The position numbers were made by a program, and so were the translations under genes. Below the pieces are notes generated by a model that saw only the letters and a program-made list of their open reading frames with translations, was not told the origin of the DNA and ran no database searches. From a bacterium (GTDB lineage Bacteria; Planctomycetota; Planctomycetia; Pirellulales; Pirellulaceae), in the NCBI GenBank assembly GCA_030430075.1, contig JAUIGN010000001.1, forward strand, positions 372,001 to 436,000: a DNA stretch of 64,000 nt. The letters are read 5' to 3'. Below are positions 21,435-29,625 of this stretch, in pieces (the first letter of the stretch is position 1; the number at the start of each line of letters is the position of its first letter).

Positions 21435-22020
21435 CCGAATCCCCCCGCAAACAACCGAGCCCGCGTACAATCGATCCTGCGTACAACCGAGCCTGTCTGA
21501 CGCCGCGCCCGAATCCGCTGATGCCCCCAGCAGTGCACCGAAGGGACACCTGTCAACTGGATGCGTGCACCGACGAACATGAACGGTCGCAGGCTGCACG
21601 GCGGGCACACGTGAATCTCGTCCGTGAGCGTTGATTATCCTGGATTCGACGCTCGCTTCAAGGAGGACGGCGATGGCCGCAAAGAAACGGCGGACCGGGC
21701 CGACCGGTGGGTGGAGCGGCGGCAAGGCCGACTCCGGCAGCAGACGCGTGTTCACAGAACAACGTCGCCCCGTTCTCTGCGGCGCGAACCGTGATCGGCA
21801 CCTCCACGCCACCGACTCGCAACGGCCCGCTTCGCTGGCGACCCGGGTTGCGATCGTTTATGATCGAACCTGGTTTTTACGATGTTTCTCTCGTCAACGT
21901 TTCTCCTCGTGAACAACGCACGGCGCCCCGCGGTGGCGACATACGGCAACATCTCATTGGAAGTTATCGTTTTCCAGGGGACTGCAGGACCAGGCATGCA
22001 AGCCGGCCGGCAGGCATCAG
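21435..22020. other. Divergent region between response regulator and hybrid kinase
   Basis: 586 bases. It may contain one small gene (21673-21912, listed separately). No promoter motif could be assigned with confidence. Confidence 0.5.
21673..21912 (+). CDS. Possible small basic protein
   Basis: 79 residues from an ATG preceded by a perfect AGGAGG at 21661-21666 with six-base spacing. The first 25 residues are basic and Gly-rich (MAAKKRRTGPTGGWSGGKA); the rest has no recognisable pattern. The ribosome site is the main reason to list it. It could be a chance frame. Confidence 0.3.
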   Translation: MAAKKRRTGPTGGWSGGKADSGSRRVFTEQRRPVLCGANRDRHLHATDSQRPASLATRVAIVYDRTWFLRCFSRQRFSS

Positions 22021-25000
22021 ATGGTGAGCTCGATTCCAACGCCGCCGATCACCCAGTCGCCAACCGCTGAAGAACGTCCACTCCGGTTCGGGGACCGTTA
22101 CCTCGCCAACCGCCTGGTCAAGCGTCACGGAACGATCGAAACCTATTTCGGCACGGACACGCACACCGGTGCGCAGGTGGTGATCAAGGCGTCCGCCACG
22201 CAGAATGTCAGCAGCGGCGCTGTGATGCGACTGCGTCACGAAGCGGATGTGATGCGGCAAATCAAGGACGGGCCATTGTCGCGTTTGCTGGCCGTCGGTG
22301 AACAAGACGACCTGCTGTTTCTTGTGATGCCCTATGTGGAAGGGATCACGTTGGAAACCCGCCTCCGGCAAGGCCCATTAAGCCTCGCTGAGACGCTACA
22401 GGTCGGCATCGCCTTGCTGACCGCGTTGTGCCACGCCCACGAGCACGGCATTCTGCACCGGGACATCAAGCCGGCAAACGTGATCGTGAACGAAGGCCCG
22501 ACCGTAACGCAGGGAACGCTGATCGATTTCGGGCTCGCCCGCAGCTCACAGTTGGAAGTCGCGATCCGCAACGAATTCGTCGGTACGGCCCGCTACATGG
22601 CGCCCGAGCAAGCCGGATTGCTGGACCGGGACATCGATGAAGCGGCCGACCTGTACTCGGTGGGCATCGTGCTGTTTGAGTGCCTGGCCGGTCGTCCGCC
22701 CTTCTTAGGTGAGACGGTCGGCGAGGTCTTGTGCCAGCACCTGACTGCTCGCGTCCCCGAGCTGCGCAGCCTGGATGTTCACGTGCCGCGGGTCATCGAC
22801 GAAGCCATCCAGCGATTGACTCGCAAGGATCCGACGGACCGCTACCAGACGGCGACAGGTGCCCTGACCGACTTGCGGCTCGTCCGGGATGCGCTGGCGC
22901 GTAACGAGGCGGAGCCGGCAATCGTCATTGGCCTGCACGACGCGCGCGATACCTTGACGGAACCCGCCTTCGTCGGCCGCACTGAAGAGCTCCGCCGCCT
23001 GGAGTTGCACACCGAGGCTGCCCGGCAGGGCGAAGGCGGCATGGTGTTGGTGAGTGCCGAGTCGGGCTTCGGCAAGACCCAACTCTTGAACGAGCTTACC
23101 CAACGGATGCCGCAAGCGGCCGCTCTGGTCGTTCGCGGCCATTACCTGGAAGGGGCCGGGCACAAACCGCTGCAGGCCCTGGAGGGGGTCAGCAACAACT
23201 TGCTTGCCGAGGGCCATCTCGATGCGGAACTTCTGGACCGGATTCGCCATGAACTGGCTCCGACACCGGAGATCATCGGCGCGCTGCTGCCGACGCTGGC
23301 CCGCAAGCTGGGCCTGGAAACCGGTGATCGGGAGGGCCCCGAAGCCTGGGGCGAGAATCGGGCCCTGAGTGCCCTCACCACGTTCCTCAACAGCTTGGGT
23401 ACGGCGGCACGGCCGGCCCTGGTGATCCTCGATGATTGTCAATGGGCGGACGAACTGTCGCTGAAGTTACTGGAGCACTGGACGTCGGAACGGCAGGCCA
23501 CGGCCCAACCGTGCCACGTCCTGCTGCTGGTTGCGTACCGCAGCGAGTTCGTCGACGGCAATCATCGACTCCGCCAGATGCAACCGCTGGACACGATCAC
23601 GCTGCAGCCGTTTACCGTCGAGGAAACGCGCAAGCTGGCAACTTCCATGGCCGGCACGTTGCCGGAAGAGGTCTTGCAGCTTCTGGACCGCTTCTCCGAA
23701 GGCAGCCCTTTCATGATCTCCGCGGTGCTCCGCGGACTGGAAGAGTCCGGTGCCTTGCTGCGCGACGGCGACGGCTGGCGGATCGAACCAGAGTCGCTGC
23801 GTGACGTGCAGTCGTCACGCCACGCGGCCGCGTTTCTGGCCAGCCGCCTCGATCGATTTCCGGCCTCGACGCTCGCCTTCTTGACGGCCGGCGCCGTGAT
23901 CGGTCGTGAGTTCCCTTTGGCTCTGGCCGCCAGCCTGGCGGACCAGCAACTGCCGGAGGCGTTCGCGGCGTTCCGGGAAGCGCGTCAGCGTCACATCTTG
24001 TGGAGCCGCGCTGATGAGGCCGACTGCATCTTTGTCCACGACCGGCTCCGCTTGGCGCTGGTTGCCCGCCTCTCCTCCGAACAGATTCAGGGGATGCATC
24101 GTCGGGCCGCGGAAGAACTTGAAGCGGCCGAGTCGGACTCGTACTTCAACCTCGCCTTCCATTTCGACGCCGCCGGTGAAAGCGTCCGTGCCCTGCCCTA
24201 TGCCCTGCAAGCCGCTGCCCGGGCGCGGGCCCAGCACTCTCTGGAAATTGCCGCCCAACAGTACGCGATCGCGCGGCGGGGCGTGGCCGCCACCGACCGG
24301 GAAACGCGCTACCAGATTGCCTCCGGAGAAGGTGATATCCTGATGCTCCAGGGTCGCTACCAGGCGGCCCAGGACGCCTTTCAGGAAGCGGCGACGCTGA
24401 CCAGGGACCCGGTCCAGGAAGCGGACATCGTCGGTCGGCTCGGTGAACTCGCCCACAAGCAGGGCGACATGACGGCAGCCGGCATCTGCATCGAACGTGC
24501 CCTGCGATTGCTTGGCGAACGCGTCCCGCGCGGAAAGCTCGGGCTGGGGTGGTGCCTGCTGTGCGAGCTGATCGTGCAGGCGTCCCACTCGCTGCTGCCC
24601 CGGCTCCTGGTCGCGCGGCGGCCGATCCCCACCACGCGTTCCGAGTTCATTGCGATTCAATTGCTGCGGCGGCTTTCCTACGCCTACTGGTTCAGCCGCG
24701 GCACACTCCCCACGCTGTGGGCCCATCTCCGCGGCATGAACCTGGCCGAACGCTACCCCAGCACCCTGGAATTGGCCCACGCCTATGCTGCTCATGGCCC
24801 CGGCATGTCGATGCTGCCCTGGTTTCGCCGCGGCCACGCCTATGCCGAAAAGTCCCTGGAGATTCGCGAGCAGCACGCGGACACCTGGGGGAAGGCCCAG
24901 TCGCTCAGCTTTCAAGGTGTGGTGCTGTACGCCGAATCGCGGTATTCGGAATGCATTCGAAATTGCCGCGAGGCCATTCGCTTGTTCGAGCGGACCGGCG

Positions 25001-26988
25001 ACTACTGGGAGATGACGACAGCCCGCTATGAAATTGCCTTGAGCCTCTACCGGCTGGGTGACCTCCGCGGCGCCGTCGAAGAGGCTCAGCGGACGCGAGA
25101 AATCGGCCGTGCCCACGGTGACCGCCAGGCCGCCGCGATGCCGCTCGACGTGCTGGTCCTGGCGTCCCGCGGCCGTATCTCGGCAGAGATCGTGCACGCA
25201 GAGCTGGCCAGTGATCGGAATGACCCGCAGACCTCGGCCCAGGTCTTGTTGGCCGAAGGTGTGCGATTGCTGTACGCCGGTGAACTGGCTGCGGCCGCAG
25301 AGTCGATTCAAGCAGCGCAACGCGTGGTTGCCCAAGCGGGACTTCGCCACGCCTGGGTCGCGGCAATCACTCCCTGGCTGGCGACCGTGCGGAGGCAGCA
25401 GGTCGAAGCGACATCGCCGCGGGCCCCCCAGGCGCGGCGACGGTACCTGCAGCAAGCCTGCCGAGTTGCCCGTCGAGCCCGCTGGGTCGCCAGGTTTTTT
25501 GGCAACGAACTGCCGCACGCGCTCCGCGAATCGGGGCTGCTGGCCGCTATCTGCGGCAATCCCCGCCAAGCGAGAAAGTATCTCGACAGATCGCTGGCGG
25601 TCGCCCGCTCGCAACAGGCGCGCCACGAGGAAGGTCAGACGCTGCTGGCACGCGGCGAACTCGGCGAACAGTTAGGGTGGGAAGGCGCCGGCGACGATCT
25701 CCGCCTGGCAAATCGGATTCTCCTGGAGGTCGATCCGCGCGACCACCTGGACTCCGATCTGGCAAATGCGAAAGAGACCACGCTTTCACTGGTCGACCGC
25801 TTCGACACCGTCCTGGAATCCGGCCGGGAAATTGCCGGCGCGCTGACCCGCGATTTGATCTTTGCCGAGGTTTGCAGCGCCGGCATGCGGCTGCTCCGCG
25901 GAGAGACCTGCCTGGTGGTCGAACTGGAGAAGCCTGGCGAACTCGACCGCTACCACGTCTTTGAAGGGGCAGGCAACGAGATCATCAGCCGGCGGACCAT
26001 GCGCCATGCCCAGGAGACCGGCTATCCGGTCTCGACCGGCGAAGAGTTGGAGGCGGATGCCAGCGAGAGCGTTCTTCTATCCGGGATGCGTTCCACCCTC
26101 TGTGCCCCCATCCTGGTACGCCAGCAGGTCGAGGCCTTCATCTACGTGACGCACCGTGAAGTGATGGGCCTGTTTGGCGAAGATGAGGAACGGTTGGCTG
26201 CCTTTATCGCCACCATCGCCGGTGCCGCCCTGGAGAATGCCTTCGGCTTCGCCAAACTGGAACAACTCGTGGCCGAACGAACGGCGGACCTGGAGAAACA
26301 ATCACAAGAGCTGGCACGATCCAACGAAGAGCTCGAACAATTCGCCTACATCGCGTCCCATGACCTCCAGGAACCGCTCCGCACCGTCGCCGGCTATTGC
26401 CAACTCCTGCAACGCCTCTACAAAGGAAAGCTTGACGACGAGGCCGACGAGTTTATCTCGACGATCGTGGAAGGGGCGGCCCGTATGCAGACACTCATTC
26501 GCGACCTGCTGGAGTTTTCCCGAGTCGGCAGACGGGGAAACCTCTCGGGGGAGACGCGGCTGTCCGAAGTGCTCGACGACGCGGTAAGCGACCTCCGGGC
26601 TGCCATCGAGGAAAGCGGCGCCGTGGTAACTCACGACGCGCTGCCGGTGGTTCGCGGAGACCCCAGCCAACTAAGGCGATTGGTGCAAAACCTGTTGGCC
26701 AACGCCATCAAATTTCGCGGGGAACAACCACCGCGAATTCACGTCGGCGTGCGTCAGGAAGAGCATGAATGGATTATCTCAGTGCAAGACAATGGAATCG
26801 GCATTGCCCCCAATCACTGTGAACGCATCTTCAAAGTCTTCACGCGTCTGCACGGAAAGGACGAGTACCCCGGGACCGGCATCGGGCTCGCCGTCTGCAA
26901 GAAGACGGTGGACCGCCATGGCGGTCGTATCTGGACGGAATCGGAACCGGGACAAGGGAGTACGTTCTTCTTCTCCTTACCGCGATAA
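22021..26988 (+). CDS. Hybrid Ser/Thr kinase - AAA ATPase - TPR - GAF - histidine kinase
   Basis: 1655 residues. Residues about 22-300 are a Hanks-type kinase with HRDIKPAN (His near 146), DFGLAR (about 170) and YMAPEQAG; the glycine loop is degenerate (VKRHGTIETYFG). A predictor-type ATPase follows with a P-loop near 347 (ESGFGKT) and a Walker-B-like LVILDDCQWADE. Residues about 690-1240 are helical TPR-like repeats. A GAF domain covers about 1260-1415, then a coiled coil and HisKA with His1447 in ASHDLQEPLR, and an HATPase domain with NLLANAIKF, DNGIGIA and GTGIGLAVCKK. This matches the Ser/Thr/His kinase architecture known from cyanobacteria. It probably phosphorylates the divergent regulator at 21012. 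The signal may bind GAF. Confidence 0.95.
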   Translation: MVSSIPTPPITQSPTAEERPLRFGDRYLANRLVKRHGTIETYFGTDTHTGAQVVIKASATQNVSSGAVMRLRHEADVMRQIKDGPLSRLLAVGEQDDLLFLVMPYVEGITLETRLRQGPLSLAETLQVGIALLTALCHAHEHGILHRDIKPANVIVNEGPTVTQGTLIDFGLARSSQLEVAIRNEFVGTARYMAPEQAGLLDRDIDEAADLYSVGIVLFECLAGRPPFLGETVGEVLCQHLTARVPELRSLDVHVPRVIDEAIQRLTRKDPTDRYQTATGALTDLRLVRDALARNEAEPAIVIGLHDARDTLTEPAFVGRTEELRRLELHTEAARQGEGGMVLVSAESGFGKTQLLNELTQRMPQAAALVVRGHYLEGAGHKPLQALEGVSNNLLAEGHLDAELLDRIRHELAPTPEIIGALLPTLARKLGLETGDREGPEAWGENRALSALTTFLNSLGTAARPALVILDDCQWADELSLKLLEHWTSERQATAQPCHVLLLVAYRSEFVDGNHRLRQMQPLDTITLQPFTVEETRKLATSMAGTLPEEVLQLLDRFSEGSPFMISAVLRGLEESGALLRDGDGWRIEPESLRDVQSSRHAAAFLASRLDRFPASTLAFLTAGAVIGREFPLALAASLADQQLPEAFAAFREARQRHILWSRADEADCIFVHDRLRLALVARLSSEQIQGMHRRAAEELEAAESDSYFNLAFHFDAAGESVRALPYALQAAARARAQHSLEIAAQQYAIARRGVAATDRETRYQIASGEGDILMLQGRYQAAQDAFQEAATLTRDPVQEADIVGRLGELAHKQGDMTAAGICIERALRLLGERVPRGKLGLGWCLLCELIVQASHSLLPRLLVARRPIPTTRSEFIAIQLLRRLSYAYWFSRGTLPTLWAHLRGMNLAERYPSTLELAHAYAAHGPGMSMLPWFRRGHAYAEKSLEIREQHADTWGKAQSLSFQGVVLYAESRYSECIRNCREAIRLFERTGDYWEMTTARYEIALSLYRLGDLRGAVEEAQRTREIGRAHGDRQAAAMPLDVLVLASRGRISAEIVHAELASDRNDPQTSAQVLLAEGVRLLYAGELAAAAESIQAAQRVVAQAGLRHAWVAAITPWLATVRRQQVEATSPRAPQARRRYLQQACRVARRARWVARFFGNELPHALRESGLLAAICGNPRQARKYLDRSLAVARSQQARHEEGQTLLARGELGEQLGWEGAGDDLRLANRILLEVDPRDHLDSDLANAKETTLSLVDRFDTVLESGREIAGALTRDLIFAEVCSAGMRLLRGETCLVVELEKPGELDRYHVFEGAGNEIISRRTMRHAQETGYPVSTGEELEADASESVLLSGMRSTLCAPILVRQQVEAFIYVTHREVMGLFGEDEERLAAFIATIAGAALENAFGFAKLEQLVAERTADLEKQSQELARSNEELEQFAYIASHDLQEPLRTVAGYCQLLQRLYKGKLDDEADEFISTIVEGAARMQTLIRDLLEFSRVGRRGNLSGETRLSEVLDDAVSDLRAAIEESGAVVTHDALPVVRGDPSQLRRLVQNLLANAIKFRGEQPPRIHVGVRQEEHEWIISVQDNGIGIAPNHCERIFKVFTRLHGKDEYPGTGIGLAVCKKTVDRHGGRIWTESEPGQGSTFFFSLPR

Positions 26989-27095
26989 TGGGCGAACTCG
27001 CCTACGTCGCTTACAGATATATACGCATCGTGGTGACGCCTTTGCCGTCGCATGGCAAGCCGCCACGTCTGTCAACAGTCTGCACTCTTGAACAC

Positions 27096-28043
27096 ATGTC
27101 GGAGCCGTCGGAAATGATTGACTCGCATGCCCAACAACAGCGAATCGAGGACGTTGCAATCTCGGAGGTTCTCAAACAGATCGCCGTTTGCCAACCGTAC
27201 TTCGCCTTTGACCAATTGAAGCAGAGCGAGGACGGGACGATGTGGGCGCCGGTCAAACCGGAACAGCCAATGGGAGCGGAGCGTGGCGTTATGGCGGCGG
27301 CGGAAATCGGCCGCCACCTGGCGATCCTCGGGTCCTGTGCGGCCGCCCGCGCCAACCCCCGCTCCGGACAACACTACTACCTGGCTTGCAAGGCAGACTT
27401 AAGGCAATCGGAGGACGCGCTGGCGCTGTCCGGCGACGAGGCGCGCATCGCCGCGGACGACCTTGTGGCATCGGCCAAGGCGGACTTTGCCGATAAGCGC
27501 AACGCGAGGGCCGAGACCACGCTCTTCAACCGCGGCACAGGACAAAGGCTCTATGAGATATCTGTCGATTACAAGGTGCTGACTCCGCAACTCTTTGAGC
27601 GAATGTACGCGGATCGCCGTGTCAGCACTCCGGCAGTACCGTTCAATCCCTACGCGGAAGAGATGCTGGGGCTGGGAGACGTGATGGTCTTGGACGACCT
27701 GCTTTCCGCAAACCTGCAGGAGCTCGATCCGAAAACGTGCGCCGGTCATTTCCCAAACTTCCCGGCCCTGCCGGTCGCCATTTTGGCCCATATCTTGGCC
27801 AGCGCCGCCGGCCGCCTGTTCGCCAGCATGGTCGATCGCGAGCGGGCTCCGTACAAGGTGGTCCGGGCACTCGTCCAAGCCGATCACCTCGCCTTTACCA
27901 ATGACAAGCTACACCTGGTGGTGCAGCACCGCGATGCGGACGATGACGGCGAGAATCGGGTCTTTCGCTGCCGGGCTGTCTCGGAAGGCAAGACGCGCGA
28001 GCCGTTCGGCGACCTGCAGATCACGTTGCGAGGCGCGGAGTAA
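27096..28043 (+). CDS. Hotdog-fold protein, FabA/FabZ dehydratase-like
   Basis: 315 residues from the ATG at 27096 (MSEPSEMIDSHAQQQ). The C-terminal part has CAGHFPNFPALPVAILAHIL, close to the FabZ GHFPgxPxxPGV helix signature, followed by beta strands (KVVRALVQADHLAFTNDK). The N-terminal 170 residues look like a second, degenerate hotdog. A hydroxyacyl-thioester dehydratase or thioesterase is plausible; the catalytic Glu partner is not clear. The frame also extends back to an ATG at 26988 that overlaps the kinase stop as TAATG, so a longer coupled protein cannot be excluded. Confidence 0.72.
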   Translation: MSEPSEMIDSHAQQQRIEDVAISEVLKQIAVCQPYFAFDQLKQSEDGTMWAPVKPEQPMGAERGVMAAAEIGRHLAILGSCAAARANPRSGQHYYLACKADLRQSEDALALSGDEARIAADDLVASAKADFADKRNARAETTLFNRGTGQRLYEISVDYKVLTPQLFERMYADRRVSTPAVPFNPYAEEMLGLGDVMVLDDLLSANLQELDPKTCAGHFPNFPALPVAILAHILASAAGRLFASMVDRERAPYKVVRALVQADHLAFTNDKLHLVVQHRDADDDGENRVFRCRAVSEGKTREPFGDLQITLRGAE

Positions 28044-28089
28044 AGGCGAGCCGCCGCCGGCTTGCGTCGCCGACCGGCGCGCGTACCAT

Positions 28090-28173
28090 CTAGCGAGGCA
28101 GGGCCTCGGACCAATCGCGAGCTGACGCTCGCGGCATGTTCGTCCGCTCCCGTTCGTCGCTCAAACTTGACTC
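28090..28173 (-). repeat. Repeat family B, copy 1 (84 nt)
   Basis: Read on the minus strand it starts GAGTCAAGTTTGAGCGACG and ends CTGCCTCGCTAG, with an internal palindrome GCGAGCGTCAGCTCGC. It agrees with copy 2 at 70 of 84 positions by hand count. It lies between the hotdog and M24 genes. Confidence 0.9.
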
Positions 28174-28309
28174 ATTTGTAAGGCTAAACCTGATACAAGC
28201 CATCTCGTGAACAATCTTCCGCGTCCGTTGCCTGCCAACGAGGCTGACCTCTCGGACGTCCGATGGCTTGAACGTTTCGCCAGCCGCTCCACTCGAAAGG
28301 ACACAACCA

Positions 28310-29473
28310 ATGCCAGAGGCCCCGCGCGCCATCGTGATGGCAGGGATTCCAGAGTCGAACGCAGCCTTGTATCGACGATTGCGGTTTTCCGTCGGCGATC
28401 CGGCGGCCGTCGTCGAGCTTCCGCAAGCGGATGGGTCGATGCACTCGACCCTCATCCTCCGCGACATCGAGATGCACCGAGCGCGCCAGCACGCGCGTGT
28501 CGACGCCGTCGCCTGTCCGGCCGACTTCGCGCCCTCGACCGGCCTCTCCGGCGATCGCGAGACGGCCACGGCCCAATCGGTGGCCGAGTGCGTCAAACGG
28601 GCCGGTATCAGCCAGGTCTGCGCGGATCGCACGTTGCCCTTGATCTACGCCGACATGATGCAACAAGCCGGAATAAAGGTCTCTTGTGACACGGAGATGG
28701 GGATCCTGGACCGTCGCGCAAAAGATCGCGAAGAGATCGCCTGGCTGCGCGAGGCCCAACAGGCGACCGAAGAGGCCATGGAAATGGCCTGCCGAATCGT
28801 CTGCCGTGCCGATGCCCGCAGCGATGGAGTCCTTCTGCACGAGGGGTCGGCATTAACGTCCGAACGCTTACGGGCCATCGTCGACCATTGGCTCTTGGAA
28901 CGTGGGTACACAAACCCGCCACCCATCATCGCCGGAGGTCCGGCCGGGGCCGACTGCCACAACCTGGGCACGGGGGAATTGAGGACCGAGACGCCCGTTA
29001 TCATCGACATCTTTCCCCGCAATCGCGCGACCCATTACAACGGCGACTGCACGCGCACCGCCGTTCACGGCCGTGTCTCCGAGACGCTCCAGGCGATGCA
29101 CGCGGCGGTCGTCAAAGCCAAGGCCGCCGCGACAGCGGCCACCCGTCCCGGAGCGACCGGCGAACAGGTTCACCAGGCGACCCGAGAGTCGATCCTGGCC
29201 AGCGGCTACCAGATGGGACTCCCCGGCCCCGAGGACCCGGAGTCATTCTGTTCGATGCCGCACGGCACAGGCCACGGCATCGGGCTCGACGTGCACGAGC
29301 CCCCCTTGCTTGACATGAAGGGCCCGGAACTCGTGGTCGGCGACGCCCTGACGATCGAACCGGGCCTCTACCGTCGCGACCTGGGCGGCATCCGAGTTGA
29401 AGATATGGTGATCGTTACCGAAGACGGCTGTGAAAACCTCAACTCCCTCCCGGAAGGTCTCGACTGGAGTTGA
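28310..29473 (+). CDS. M24-family metallopeptidase (Xaa-Pro aminopeptidase-like)
   Basis: 387 residues from the ATG at 28310, which has AAAGGA nine bases before it. The N-terminal domain is creatinase/prolidase-like. The C-terminal pita-bread domain shows the metal ligands: Asp in IIDIFPRN and Asp in YNGDCTRTAV, His in PHGTGHGIGLDVHE, Glu in LTIEPGLY and Glu in IRVEDMVIV. It should remove N-terminal residues next to proline, or hydrolyse a related amide, with two metal ions. No signal peptide, so cytoplasmic. Confidence 0.94.
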   Translation: MPEAPRAIVMAGIPESNAALYRRLRFSVGDPAAVVELPQADGSMHSTLILRDIEMHRARQHARVDAVACPADFAPSTGLSGDRETATAQSVAECVKRAGISQVCADRTLPLIYADMMQQAGIKVSCDTEMGILDRRAKDREEIAWLREAQQATEEAMEMACRIVCRADARSDGVLLHEGSALTSERLRAIVDHWLLERGYTNPPPIIAGGPAGADCHNLGTGELRTETPVIIDIFPRNRATHYNGDCTRTAVHGRVSETLQAMHAAVVKAKAAATAATRPGATGEQVHQATRESILASGYQMGLPGPEDPESFCSMPHGTGHGIGLDVHEPPLLDMKGPELVVGDALTIEPGLYRRDLGGIRVEDMVIVTEDGCENLNSLPEGLDWS

Positions 29474-29491
29474 TCGCGAGAAGGGAGTTAT

Positions 29492-29593
29492 TGACGGCTG
29501 CGCGGCAAATGAGCCTTCGGCAAGCAACGCGCGGCCGTATATCTGCGGACTCCCGTTGGTCGTCCTGGTCCGTTCGCTGCGCAAGTATCAATA
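29492..29593 (-). repeat. Repeat family A, copy 2 (102 nt, inverted)
   Basis: Reverse complement of 18442-18543 with a single mismatch. It sits between the convergent ends of the M24 peptidase (29473) and the PHP metallohydrolase (29626). Confidence 0.95.
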
Positions 29594-29625
29594 GAATCGC
29601 CTGCACGGCGTTGCTGGTCGGCGTG

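Noticed and set aside
23815..25626. 603-codon minus-strand frame within the hybrid kinase
   Set aside because: Antisense to the TPR/ATPase region, with no domain signatures.
28090..28632. Minus-strand frame ending in the family B repeat
   Set aside because: It overlaps the well-supported M24 gene on the other strand. The repeat gives similar C-terminal peptides at several loci, which is a repeat effect rather than homology.
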